A stretch of DNA of 64,000 bases from Avena insularis (lineage: Eukaryota > Streptophyta > Magnoliopsida > Poales > Poaceae). The notes below the pieces were generated by a model, which ran no database searches, was not told the DNA's origin, and saw only the letters and a list, made by a program, of their open reading frames with translations. The stretch is from NCBI GenBank assembly GCA_023614405.1, contig CM042685.1, positions 187,522,257-187,586,256 on the forward strand, written 5' to 3'. A program made the position numbers and the translations under genes. Below are positions 33,560 to 44,496 of this stretch, piece after piece (the stretch's first letter is position 1; each line of letters begins with the position of its first letter).

Positions 33560-34600
33560 TGTTCTGTGGGGCCATCGAAGCCAATAAATGATGGGGCCAT
33601 CATGTGGGGTGGGGCCTCGAAGCCAATGACTGATGGGGCCGTGATGTGGAGCTGGATGGGGGGATTTGCATATTTGCCACGTTTTACGTTGCAACTTGCA
33701 TATTTTCCATTTTGTGTGCCGCTGACATGTGGTGGTCATGTTGCAAATATGCAAATTTCAAAGAAAATGTTCGTTCTGTGGGGCTATCGAAGCCAATGAA
33801 TGATGGGGCCATGATGTAGGGCTGGAGGGGGGATTTGCATATTTGCCATGTTTTAGATTGCAACTTGCATATTTGCCGTTTTGTGTGTCGTTGACATGTG
33901 GTGGTCATGTTGCAAAAATGAAATTTCAAAGAAAAGGTTTGTCCTGTGGGGCCATCGAAGCCAATGAACGATGGGGTCGTCATGTGGGGCCGTCGAAGCC
34001 AATGACCGATGGGGCCGTGATGTGGGGCCGGAGGAGGGATTTGCATATTTGCCATATTTTAGATTGCAACTTGCATATTTGCCATTTTGTGTGTCGCTGA
34101 CATGTGGTGGTCATGTTGCAAATATGCAAATTTCAAAGAAAAGGTTTGTCCTATGGGGCTATCGAAGCCAATGAACAATGGGGCCGTCATGTGGGGCCGT
34201 CGAAGCCAATGACCGATGGGTCCATGATGTGTGGATGGATGAGGGATTTGCATATTTGCCATGTTTTAGATTGCAACTTGCATAATTGCCATTTTGTGTG
34301 TCTCTAACATGTGGTGGTCATGTTGCAAATATGCAAATTTCAAAGAAAAGGTTCGTCCTGTGGGGCCATCGAAGCCAATGAACGATGGGGCTATCATGTG
34401 GGGCCGTCGAAGCCAATGACCGATGGGGCCGTGCTATGTGGCTGGAGGGGGGGTTGCATATTTGCCACATTTTAGATTGCAACTTGCATATTTGCCATTT
34501 TGTGTGTCGCTGACATGTGGTGGTCATGTGGCAAATAAGCAAATTTCAAAGAAAAAGTTTGGCAGATATGCAAAATTGGCAAATATGCAAAAATCCCATA
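33560..34600. repeat. Subterminal tandem array, ~206-bp unit, five copies
   Basis: The marker TGCAAATATGCAAATTTCAAAG recurs near 33743, 33912, 34118, 34325 and 34531, a spacing of 169, 206, 207 and 206 bases. The first interval lacks an internal duplication of GCCGTCGAAGCCAATGACCG. Every unit holds GCATATTTGCC motifs and the opposite-strand form GCAAATATGC. Only the left end of the element has this array. Confidence 0.9.
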
Positions 34601-35007
34601 GCAGCTACTCCCCCAAACATTGACAGGTGGGGTCGTGAGGTTGGCTCTCTCTCTCATCCGCTCCCAGCCCCTAGCCTCGAGAAGCTCCTACCACACCGGC
34701 GGTCAGAGCAGCCATCGTCGGCGCGTCGGCGGCTCCCTCCTACGATGCATAGGACGGACTACCGCGCTGCACCTAAACCATGGCTCTAGCACCTGTTTCA
34801 TCCGCACACATTGTACGTTGAGGCAGTACCGACTGCAGGCAGGTCCGCTGCCCACGACAACCGGGATTTTGTTTCGCCGCCATAGCTCGATGCACGGTCG
34901 CAACAATTGCTAGTAGTGCTTGGTAAGACCTTCGCTCCTACTCCGCCCACCCTAATAGATTCGGTTCCCATAATTTCCTCGATATTCCAGGGTTAAATTA
35001 GTCTTCA
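34601..35007 (+). other. Leader of the small Mutator unit
   Basis: GC-rich, no convincing ORF. It leads into the ATG at 35008 and may hold a 5' UTR intron (a GTAAGACC donor-like site near 34922). Nothing else recognised. Confidence 0.3.
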
Positions 35008-35240
35008 ATGTCTGGTCCTAGTGGGTACACCGGCGAGGGTGGGGATTCGATCATGTCGTGGCCATGTTCTCCTTCTCCTACCATGTCGGAAGTGCAGGTA
35101 GCTTCTTATCTTTGTACTACCATTGAATTTGAAGTGTCGCCATGGTTTTTCGAACTGATTTTAATTGGTTTTGTTTTGGGATTGTTACAGTGTGCTATGC
35201 AGGCTGATGATCCATGGTACATTGCATACCAAGACGAATC
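35008..35240 (+). pseudogene. Small spliced ORF in Mutator element, cut by Copia insertion
   Basis: Exon 35008-35097 codes 30 residues (MSGPSGYTGEGG...SEVQ). The intron 35098-35190 has GTAGCT and TTGTTACAG borders. The next exon begins at 35191 in the same phase with CAMQADDPWYIAYQDE and is cut at 35240. Past the insertion the frame would add only a few codons before TGA near 39771. It points rightward, convergent with the MURA gene, like the second gene of maize MuDR. No similarity to a known protein is recognised, so any role is unknown. Confidence 0.4.
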
Positions 35241-36213
35241 AACCCAGTGGTCTAGCCAGAAGAACAATTCCGCAACTCTTAAGATGATGGCTAAATTCGT
35301 GACTCAAATATTCACCTCCACGATCAGATCGCAAGGCCTTTATTTTCTTGCCACGTTGATTCTCTACCTCACTCTGAAACTCCTTGAACTTTTCAGAAGT
35401 TTCAGACTTATGCTTCATTAAGTAGACATAACCATATCTACTGAAATCATCAGTGAAAGTAATGAAGTAGTGATATCCTCCTCTGGCTAACGTGCTCATT
35501 GGTCCACATACATCAGTATGTATGAGTTCCAACAAGTCTGTCGCTCTTTCGGGTAAACTCGAAAACGGCGACTTGGTCATCTTTCCAAGTAAACAAGCCT
35601 GAGATGTCTCGTATGATTCAAAATCAAACGAAGTTCGAAGACCATCACGATGGAGCTTCTTCATGCGCTTTTCACTTATATGCCCCAAACGACAATGCCA
35701 TAAATAGGTATGACTCAAATCATTAGGCCTAAGACTTTTAGCGCTAACATTCTAAACAGATGCATCATCAAGATTTAAAATAAATAACCCAATCACAATG
35801 GGAGCATCAGCCATAAACATAGCATTCTTAGAGATTAAACAACCATTGTTTGCACTCCCGAATGAATAACAATCCCTCATCAAACATGAAGGTGATAAAA
35901 TGTTTCGGCCCATACTAGGAATGTAATAACAATTATTCAACTCCATAATAAATCCTAACGGAAGGTGAAGTTGCATGACGCCGACGAACAATGCAGCAAC
36001 CCTTGCTTTATTTCCGACGCGAAAATCCACTTCGCCTTTCTACACTTCTCTAGTCCTTATTAGCCCCTACATAGAATTGCAAATATGAGCAACCGGTGTG
36101 GTATCAAATACCCAAGAGTTAACATAGGAATAAACGAGAAGAATGTCCACAACATTTACAACAAGCGTACCTGAGTGGAAAGTACTCTTACTTCCACTCT
36201 TCTTCAAAGAAGC
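35241..36213 (-). pseudogene. Copia protease/integrase pseudogene (partial pol)
   Basis: Order on the minus strand is protease, zinc-finger pre-integrase domain, integrase core. The protease site reads FDTTPVAHICNSM, where the family has DTG, so the catalytic triad is altered. An in-frame TAG follows it. The pre-integrase domain keeps LWHCRLGHISEKRMKKLH, but the finger reads TSQACLLGKM, with the first Cys replaced by Ser. The integrase core keeps HTDVCGPMS, FTDDFSRYGYVYLM and LRSDRGGEYLS, then breaks off after KSCGIV at about 35260. The rest of integrase and all of reverse transcriptase are missing. Confidence 0.8.
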
Positions 36214-37023
36214 CTAGTACTTGCTACAGTTTCTCTTCCAGTGGCCATGTTCATGACAAAAGAAGCACTCAATGTCTTCTACAGGTCCAGCCTTTTGCTT
36301 GGGTGTAGGCTTAGGGATCATATCCTTAGCCTTTCCCTTCTTCTTCCAAGTAGTACCCTTTTTCTTGAAGCTAAGCTTGTTCTGCACAACCATCACATGG
36401 CTATGCCCTGCACACCTCTTCATGTCACTTTCTGCTGTTTTTCGCATCCCAAATAACTCATTAAGGCCCTTCTCCACCCCATTCATATGGTAGTTCGAAA
36501 TGAACTGCCCATAGCTAGATGGAAGAGACGCCAAAATGAAATCAGTAGCCAACTCTTGGCCTAGTGGAAAACCAAGCTTTTCCAAAGTCTAACTATAACC
36601 AGCCATTTTGATCACATGGGGGCCTACACCTGCTCCCTCTGCCAGCTTGCATTCCACAAAGGACTTGGCGACATTGTACCTCTTAGTCCTTGCCTGAGTC
36701 TGGAACATGTCCCTAAGCACAACGATCATATCGTACGCTTCCTGATCCTCAAACTTCTTTTGGAGTTCAGGTTCCATGCATGCAAGCATAAGACAGCTAA
36801 CCTCAAGAGAATCATCACATGCTCTCTTGTAGGCATTCTTGAGGGCAGCAGATGCATTATCAGCAGGTTCATCAGGGATTGGGGTATCCAGAACCATTTC
36901 CTTTTTATTAGACCTGAGAATAATTCTCAGGTTACGGACCCAGTCCGAATAGTTTGTTCCATTTAGTTTATCTTTGTCAAGAATCGAACGCAAAGAAAAA
37001 GGTGATGCCGTGTTCAGTGCCAT
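36214..37023 (-). pseudogene. Copia gag pseudogene
   Basis: Starts MALNTASPFSLRSILDKDKL at 37023. The LNGTNYSDWVRNLRIILR block is the conserved N-terminal part of Copia gag, and CFFCHEHGHWKRNC near the end is a CCHC zinc knuckle for RNA packaging. One in-frame TAG at 36589-36591 splits the protein, and another TAG at 36214-36216 sits where gag would run into pol. Everything else stays in one frame, so damage is light. Confidence 0.85.
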
Positions 37024-38439
37024 TGATCTACAACAGAAAACATGTAAAATACTAAGCCATGTAACCATGAAAGAGTAAAACATATTAAACAGTTTAATAG
37101 CATATACTCCCACTTAAATCAATATCCCTCTATTGATACTAAGTGATTCAAGATCCACAATTAACAAGTCGACTAGTGAGCTTTAGCATCACTGCTAGAA
37201 GACAAGGTAAATCAGTAAGCAACATTTGCTAATCATATCACATATGACTCTTGTTGTTGGGTGACATCTCTATGTCAAAACTAGGCGCCCAACCTTTATG
37301 CCCCAAGGTCCTTAACTATTAAGATTACCTTGTAAATCTCACCAACCCTTATGCGTTTAGGTATCCGATACAAACCCATCCAGCCAAGGAAAACCACGAC
37401 ACCCTAATTTCATAGGCCCACCAACGATTGTACAGGGCATAGGATGGTGCAAGGTTTGGTTGGGAGGGCATGGTTTAACTTAAACTTTGTGAGGGATCGT
37501 TCTACTTCTATCATCTAAGCATCCATAGAGTAAAACGCATAAGAATAGCATTCACATAGATGTGACACAATATGGCCAATTTTTTCATGGTGATCTCTAT
37601 CGCCATAGAACCTGTCCACCATGATGATCTCCATCTTCATGTTCCATGCGAGCCATCCTCCAAGTGATGAGTCCTCCAAGAACTAATACAAGCTATTACT
37701 CCTAACAGCTAGTAATAAAAATTACATAGTATATTGGGATCATCACAAGTTGGCACGCATGCCATTACAATAATTGACAACACATATGGCTCCAACCGTG
37801 TTGCCCTACTCACGACACGCAGGTCATGAAAAATTTCATACATGAATCACATACATATATGGGCCATACTGATCACATACATCCTGCAAAAACAAGTTAT
37901 TCATAGAATCGCATTCTACCAGATCATGTGAACTCGCAGCACCTAGTTACCTTAACGAGATACAAAAGGAGCTACGATTAAGGGGGGGGGGGGTCTAGGG
38001 GGTCTCCCCCTGCGGGGTTCGAAGGGGCAGCTCCCCTCACGGTATCTCCGGGCGTCCGAAAAACTATGAAAAATGAGAGATCGACTCTATACAATTTTCT
38101 TTAAGGATTTTGATCGGAAAATAAATTTACCATAAACCGACTATTATTCCATTTCAATCAAACTCCTTTGATCATGGTACATAGATTTTAGATCTAGGTT
38201 CCGATTCGATCAATCATATTGATCTTCGTGTGATTCAACAGGATTTATGCGTCACTATCTACCCCGATGGCGAAAACCGACCAGTAGGGGTAAGTCGTTC
38301 GACAACCTCAGAATCACGATCACGGAAAGCAAGATCATATATCAATCCCGAACCACCGCAATATAAACGATCACATCATTCATATCAATATGCATATCAC
38401 CATATGCAAACATCCTGAACCTATAACTGAACAACATCG
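37024..38439 (-). other. Copia 5' leader
   Basis: 1.4 kb between primer site and gag start, with no ORF of note. It contains an uninterrupted G12 run on the plus strand (37982-37993) in a G-rich patch (37982-38035). Confidence 0.6.
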
Positions 38440-38451
38440 GCTCTGATACCA
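38440..38451 (-). other. Copia primer-binding site (tRNA-iMet)
   Basis: The minus strand reads TGGTATCAGAGC one base after the LTR end, the standard initiator-tRNA primer site of plant Copia elements. Confidence 0.9.
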
Positions 38452-38452
38452 C

Positions 38453-39745
38453 TGAAGGGATACAGGTAGGCTACACTAGCACAAATCAAAATTTTCTACC
38501 GCGTAAACCAGGATTATTGTTGTCATAGATCACGGGATTACCACTAGACGCACGGTTGCGGAACTTGATGAAGCACGTCGAGGCAGTGTAGATGTTCTAC
38601 GTCTCCTCCTCCTCCTCGTCCCACGAGCAGCTCCCCTTGCACGGCTCGTACAAGTTCCACAAATGCAGAACCTCCGAGGTATCCACACGTGTGGGGTGGA
38701 AGCGTCAGACGCCAGACTGCTAGGTCCGCGCGTGCGAAACAGGCGTGAGGAGTGGCGGCTGGGTGGAATGGTCTAACCCTGGTCAGCACGCCCCACCCTC
38801 TCTTATATAGGCATCCCTAGTGGGCTTCTACATTAGCAGCCATTAGTAGCCTAAGCCTGGTCTAATTCGGATCCAATCCTCATTAGGCTTCCAACCCCTT
38901 AAGTGTGTGACCCTATAGGTTCATATACGTATAGACATGACACGAATACACTTATTCTGTCAATAGTTGGTAGCGGCCTCTAGCAAGACGTGCCAACTGC
39001 TTAACGCATACAAAGATCATATCGGACGAACCATCACAAGGTTTAGTACATGTCTTTCCCTTTGCCTCATGTTATTTGGTCTAGATCCAAGCTGACCTCC
39101 CTTTCTCGATACTGTGATTCAGAATCCCTTTACTAGGTTAACTCTTAACCATATGTAGCACGGCCATGCATTTCTGGATCCGATCACTCGAGGCCCCCAG
39201 AGATATCTCTCTCAAGTAGAGAGGGGCAAATCCCATCTTGATTGACCATGCCTTGTAGCATGCTTCAGGATAAACCCGAAAGCTACCTTTATAACTACCC
39301 AGTTACGGAGTAGCGTCTGATAGCCCCAAAGTAGGTCGATCCACATCTCAAGTACATGCGGCAATCTCAGGTCTAAGGACAAAACATACACAATGTGTAG
39401 AGAGAGCTGCAAGTCTAATTGCTAGTCTCAAGTTGGGTCAGTCCAACCCCATGTTCATAACATGTGTCCACATCATTGGTTTGAAATCTCCATTTCTATG
39501 AATTGCGAAACATAGTCATCAACCAATCGATGTGCTAGTCTAATATTCACGTGTGTCCTCACATGAACTCCGACTAGGGACAACTATTAAATAACCACAC
39601 AAGTATAGAGTTTCACAAACAATTCACATAATTGCCAATCAATACAAGTTTCCTGATATGGATATTCAAGGAACATTACAATAACTCATGGATACATTAG
39701 AAATATAATCATCTCTATGATTGCCTCTAGGGCATATTTCCTTCA
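38453..39745 (-). repeat. Copia 5' LTR
   Basis: 1293 bases, minus strand, TGAAGGAAATATGCCC...ATCCCTTCA. The first 16 bases are close to the Angela/BARE terminus. Confidence 0.9.
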
Positions 39746-39995
39746 GAATTGTTATTCGATGGATGGTTCTGAGTTCATGCAAATTTAGTCACTTTGCTGT
39801 CCCAAAGTTGTCATGAGAATGCATTGCGGGTCCCGAGTTGCTTGCCATTGTATCTAGCTTCGCATGGTTGGCATGCCAAATTCCATGTAGACTTGCAGCG
39901 TTGACGGCAGCATCCATTCCCCGTTCTTCCTGACGGCCCATTCTTCTTCTCTAGAGAGGCGATCTATCAAAGAAAGTAGGGATACCAAGAAAGTA
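39746..39995 (+). other. Mutator-element interior right of the Copia
   Basis: Continuation of the small unit beyond the insertion. A TGA in the carried-over frame lies near 39771. No further coding was recognised. The segment ends at a Stowaway terminus. Confidence 0.3.
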
Positions 39996-40009
39996 CTACC
40001 CCCTCCGAT
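39996..40009. mobile_element. Stowaway MITE, left end (split)
   Basis: CTACCCCCTCCGAT after TA is a Stowaway-like terminus. The rest resumes at 43400 with CCGATCCAATTTAGTTGACT and runs to about 43515, the two parts being separated by the solo LTR. Confidence 0.55.
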
Positions 40010-43000
40010 TGTGACACCCCCGGTATCAGGGCTAAACAAATCGCAGACCTCCGTCTGACATAAGCTTAACCTTGAGCTCGAGAACATCCAATGAAGAATC
40101 GATAACACAGCAGTGACCCTACGACATGAAATTATTATAGCAAGCTCATAACTGAGCAGAGAACCAAATTATTACAAGCAGAGGTTGCTGACCACAAACA
40201 TCAAACAACGGAAGGCAAATTATGATATTAAGTATAGCAAACTTAACAAAGGGCCTAAGAGTCCTGAAGCATAACGTTGACGTCCCAGCCCATAGATTCC
40301 AGGCTGCCGGCCGGGAACCCCAAGCTACTCGTCGATGTCTATGTAGTACGGAACTCATCTTCAAGGAGCACTTACTCTGCCAAAAGTATCAACAAAGCAA
40401 GGGTGAATACATGGTGTACTCCGCAAGACTTATGGCTGGTGGAGTTGTTTTGCATAAAGCCATATTTTGTTTATAAAACAAGAGAGAGAGAAGAAGCTCG
40501 TCTAATTAGAGTATTTTTAAAGGGGATAAGAGAGCAACATCTCCAAAGAATTGATCATCATATTTATATCCACCAATTCATCATCATCCATCAACTAGGA
40601 TCACCCCCTCATACCCATGAGGAAGCATCCTTAAGCACACGTTGATCTACCAAGTTTTAAGATTAGGTTGATGTTCTCTATGATCTTGAGTCCGGTCGCC
40701 AAGTTGTTCATAACCGTGAACATGGCTTTTCGAAAAGATTATTACCCTGCAGGTGTGTACAACTTTACCCACACGTACTAACCTTCTCTTAATGCCACTA
40801 GATAAGCCCTCTTCCTTGGAAGGCCAACAGAGGGTGGTTAGACACGACATTTACCTTGCTTTCGCCGAGACCATGAGTCACGCAATAAGTATGGTTCCGC
40901 CATAACGGGTCAAATCCCGAAGCCTGTACTTAAAGATGTGAGGCGAGGTTGGTTCACCAGGGGCTCCATCGACCCCAAGCAACCCGGCCACGCTTACCTA
41001 CTTGTTATGAATGCACCAACTTCACCCGGCAAATCTTTCAAAAGATTTTCTATGCATATGTCGAATGGAACGCCTGAACTATGTGACTCATGGAATCTAA
41101 TAGGCAAGTTAGTTGTTCGTGAGGTTTTCCAGGCCCCGTGTGGTTGTATGCTCGTCTCGGTTCCGAAGGCAAGAACTCAGGTCCTAGTGGTGGAGAGCAT
41201 GGGACTAGAAAAACCACATCCCACCATGGACTCCCATACAAGCCTTATCATGTCTAACTCATATCACCTATGATATCATCTCATCACGTTCTCCTGCCAT
41301 ACTAGATTCTCTGCATCTGATACATCATCTGGATGGACTAGAACTGACAGCTATGCATGGCTAAGCAGACACAGATATAAGCTCTAGCAATGCACACACG
41401 CCAAACCTAGTTATGTTAGGAGCAGTGGATCAGGTAATGTAAGCTCAAGGGAGTAATGCAATAGATAGGATACTCTATCTATCAATAAAAGACCATAATA
41501 GAATAATATGCATCATGGCAGGAATTGAAATGCTTTCGAAAACATAGGATTATATCATGGTGGGGTTATGCTTGCCTTTGCCAGTTGATAACTGATAAGC
41601 AGATCTTCGGTGGCCTTGTACTTGACTTGATTATAGTTGGCCAAGTATTGTTCGTCGATCTTCGATGGTGTTGTCCTCGGGCTTCGATCTCGATCTCGAT
41701 ATCGTATTCTACCGAGGAGGAACCAAACACTAGAAAGAAAGGGAAACAATCAACACATGGCATCGGTGCAATGCTCAAGCAAGGATGATGATATGACAAG
41801 TTGAATTGTATTGAATTGAAACCCTAAAACATGCTCGGCAATTTAATCGGGGTTCCGAGGGGTGAAAACCCTAATTCAGAGAAACTCCGGAACATATGAG
41901 AGGGGTGCATTTGTTATTCTAATTAAACTTGTCATGAAAGTTGATTAACAATGCATGATTATATCTTAAAGAGGTAGGTTTCATTTTTCTGAACATTTTG
42001 ATATATTATTCATATTTTTCTGACTTATAAATCATTAGATATTGAATTTACAAGTTTAAAACAAATTCTGAAATTATTAAAGTCATATTAAATTGGTTTA
42101 TTGTGTCAGCATGACAGAGGCTGATGTCACCAGAGGGGTGGGGCTTTTCTTACTGGGGCTCTACCTAGCCCCAATCACTGACTGCTGGGCCCTGGGTCGG
42201 GTCAACAGGCCACGCTGGCGGGGCTTGGTCAAGGCCCACGTGGATGCCACGTCGACGCCACGGTGGAACCACATCGGCTCCACATGGGCTCGCTGGGGAG
42301 AACGCCTGAGGCGTGGCGGCCGACGACGCTGGGGCACGAGCGGGGACGCGCGGCGGGGAGGGATAGACGCGGGGCGCTGCTCTGGACCAACTAGTGGCAG
42401 CGCCGCCCGCGGATGGTCACCGGAGCAAGCTACAGGTGAGCGACAGCAGCGGCACACGGTAGTGGTTGACACGGGGAACAAACCAGAGAGAGAGGGGGAG
42501 GGTGGAGAGGCTCCTGAGAACCACCAGCTCACCAGGATGCTCAAGGGTACGTCGTCGAGGCAGGGCGAGGCCGGATGTGGCGAACACAACAATGATGGCC
42601 GGACTTGGGATGGAGGCTTGATTCGGCCGATTGAGGCGCGCCACGATTGGTTGGTCGGGAAGCGAGGGTGGCGAGGCGGATCTCCTGGGACAGACGGCGA
42701 GGCTCAGGACGGTCCAGAGCGATGGCGGCATGCGGTTACCGGCGAGCTAGGGTTCGGTCGCCTGGCGGGGAAGAGAGAGGGAGGTCTCTGGAGAGAGGGC
42801 GAATGGATGAGGGTGAGAGAGGGCGTCGGCAAGGTCTTATCCTCGCCAGGGAGTTCGTCGGACGGCCAGGAGGAGGCGGTGGTGATCAACGGCGACACCA
42901 CGGACACAGAGCAGCTCGGCGTCGGGGAGGAAGACGACGAAGCAATGGCGAAGTGGTATTGCGCCCGTGATGGGCCGGGGTGGGCTTCTGTGTCTGCACG

Positions 43001-43399
43001 CGGGCGACAGGCAGAGGAAAGAGGGAAGATGGGCTAAGCTGGGCTGCGGCCCAGGGAGTGCTCTGGCTGCAGTTTTTCTTCTGAAATCCTTTTTCTAATT
43101 CTTTTTTGTATTTTCTCTTTGTAATTTCAAATTTGAATCTGTTTTGAGGATTTCAAAAATAACAGGAGGTTTACAAATATATGGAAAATATTGTAAGGAC
43201 CCTTTTATTCAGATTGGGCTCCACACACTTTGGTACTTTTTCAAATATTTCAAACCATTTTGAATGGACTTCAAATAGAGGAAAAGGATTAGGGTTTTAG
43301 GGTTTGATTTGTTTTCTTCAATGCACAATTTAAATGATGATGCTCTTGAATGCGCAAACAAAATGCTAATTAAAGATTAAATAAAACTAGGGTGTTACA
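40010..43399 (-). mobile_element. Solo LTR related to RLG-A
   Basis: 3390 bases with ends TGTGACACCCCCGG and GGGTGTTACA, flanked by perfect CCGAT duplications (40005-40009 and 43400-43404). By comparison with RLG-A, the LTR reads on the minus strand. No internal region or second LTR is present. A 314-codon frame at 42093-43037 (plus strand) lies antisense in its GC-rich block and shows no domain. Confidence 0.85.
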
Positions 43400-43515
43400 C
43401 CGATCCAATTTAGTTGACTCAAATTCGTCAAGATACAGATGAATCTAATACTAATTCATGTCTAGGTACAATCGAATCTAGACAAATCTAAATCAACTAA
43501 TACAAGCCCACCAGA
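43400..43515. mobile_element. Stowaway MITE, right part (split)
   Basis: Begins with the target duplication CCGAT and continues the MITE. TTAGTTGA (near 43412) and TCAACTAA (near 43494) form the inner arms. The right end has decayed, so the boundary is approximate. Confidence 0.45.
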
Positions 43516-43582
43516 GATTGTCAAAGCAAGTACTGCTACTTATGAATCAGCATATCCACCGGTCTCACGGCTCAAATACATA

Positions 43583-43671
43583 CTCCCTCCGACCCATATT
43601 AGCAGTAAAACTTGACTACATACGTTTCATATCTAGATGAACCTAAGTCAACTAATATGGGTCGGAGGGAG
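43583..43671. mobile_element. Stowaway MITE, 89 bp, intact
   Basis: Perfect inverted ends CTCCCTCCGACCCATATTAG and CTAATATGGGTCGGAGGGAG, flanked by TA on both sides (43581-43582 and 43672-43673). Confidence 0.95.
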
Positions 43672-43703
43672 TATCAAATTTATTCAAATCGGTTAACGGG
43701 GGC

Positions 43704-44126
43704 TTGATCTGCGTCATCGCGGTGATTTTGCGGATGATGGCTTCAATCATCGTCGCATCGATGACCACTGTCAGCACCGCCGCTGCCTCGGTGTCTTTAA
43801 TCAGCAACGGATCTGAGGAGGTGAACAAGAGTGAGACGGACATAGACAGAAATTTCAGACGCTTAGATCCTCACTGCCGCATGCCGTTCCAGCCGACAAG
43901 CTTGGATCCGTGCCACCGCAAGCCGTTCCGACCCCCACGCTTGGGTCCGCGCCGCTGCACGCCATTCCGAAAGCTAGGCTTAGATCCACGCCGTCGCACG
44001 CCATTCCGACCCCCACGCTTAGGTCCGCGCCGGTGCACGCCGTTCAGACCGCCAGGCTTAGGTCCGTGCCGCCGCACGCCGTTTGGACCACCACGCTTAG
44101 AACCGCGCTGCCGTACGTCGATATGA
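43704..44126 (+). CDS. Hypothetical 140-aa repeat protein inside the Mutator element
   Basis: The frame starts MICVIAVILRMMASIIVASM, giving a hydrophobic stretch at residues 2-32. After a short acidic linker (SEEVNKSETD) follow six 13-residue repeats of the type LGPRRCTPFRPPR and a partial seventh. The repeats are basic, Pro-rich and hold one Cys each in most copies. Period 39 bases without any indel keeps the frame open. The reverse strand is also open through the repeat, so coding is not proven. No known family recognised. Confidence 0.3.
   Translation: MICVIAVILRMMASIIVASMTTVSTAAASVSLISNGSEEVNKSETDIDRNFRRLDPHCRMPFQPTSLDPCHRKPFRPPRLGPRRCTPFRKLGLDPRRRTPFRPPRLGPRRCTPFRPPGLGPCRRTPFGPPRLEPRCRTSI
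43861..44115. repeat. 39-bp minisatellite, six and a half copies
   Basis: Units start GCTTAGATCC or GCTTGGATCC-like at 43861, 43900, 43939, 43978, 44017, 44056 and 44095, exactly 39 bases apart. Confidence 0.95.
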
Positions 44127-44496
44127 GGGGAGGAAGATGCGGCTGGTATACGTGCGACAGTGAAAGGGACGGAGAGACATCAAGACCATTGGGATCTCCT
44201 CTCTGTATAAGGTAGGTGTGCCCATCGGGAGAGAGAGAACTCCAGCCTGTCGGACTCTCCTCTTCATACAAGGTAGGTGCGCCTGTCGGGAGAGAGAGAG
44301 ACCTCCAGCCCATCAGATCATGATGTATCCAATGGTGGTTAGCCAAGATCCGTGTGGAATACATCTCGACCAATCAGAGCGTAGCAGCTGTTGTGAGGGT
44401 TTGAGTCAGGAGAGAGGGGAAAAGTGAGGAAAACTTTAGCGGGAGGGGAAAAGTGAGGGAAACTTTAGAGAGAGAGGAAAAGTGAGTAGAGCTAAC
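44127..44496. repeat. Degenerate direct repeats resembling a Mutator terminus
   Basis: 44200-44320 holds two copies of AAGGTAGGTGxGCCxxTCGGGAGAGAGAG. 44412-44490 holds three copies of GAGGGGAAAAGTGAGG(A/G)AAACTTTAG. The last runs into GTAGAGCTAAC and, beyond RLG-C, AAAACAAGGGCA, like the right terminal repeat (ACAACTAACGAACCAAGGGCA). Confidence 0.55.

Larger units (their letters stand above)
35241..39745 (-). mobile_element. 3'-truncated Copia retrotransposon
   Basis: A minus-strand element with 5' LTR (38453-39745), tRNA-Met primer site, gag and the start of pol. It ends abruptly inside integrase at 35241, with no polymerase or 3' LTR. Its flanks are GAATC (35236-35240) and GAATT (39746-39750). 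It interrupts the small Mutator unit. Confidence 0.85.

Noticed and set aside
33371..34657. Many 60-125 codon frames on both strands with similar peptides (such as CHFVC, MANMQI)
   Set aside because: They arise from the 206-bp tandem array read in different frames; no start or codon logic is conserved.
42093..43037. 314-codon open frame, the longest uninterrupted one in the window
   Set aside because: It lies antisense in the GC-rich part of a solo LTR, has no motif, and overlapping frames are open too. Chance frame in GC-rich DNA.
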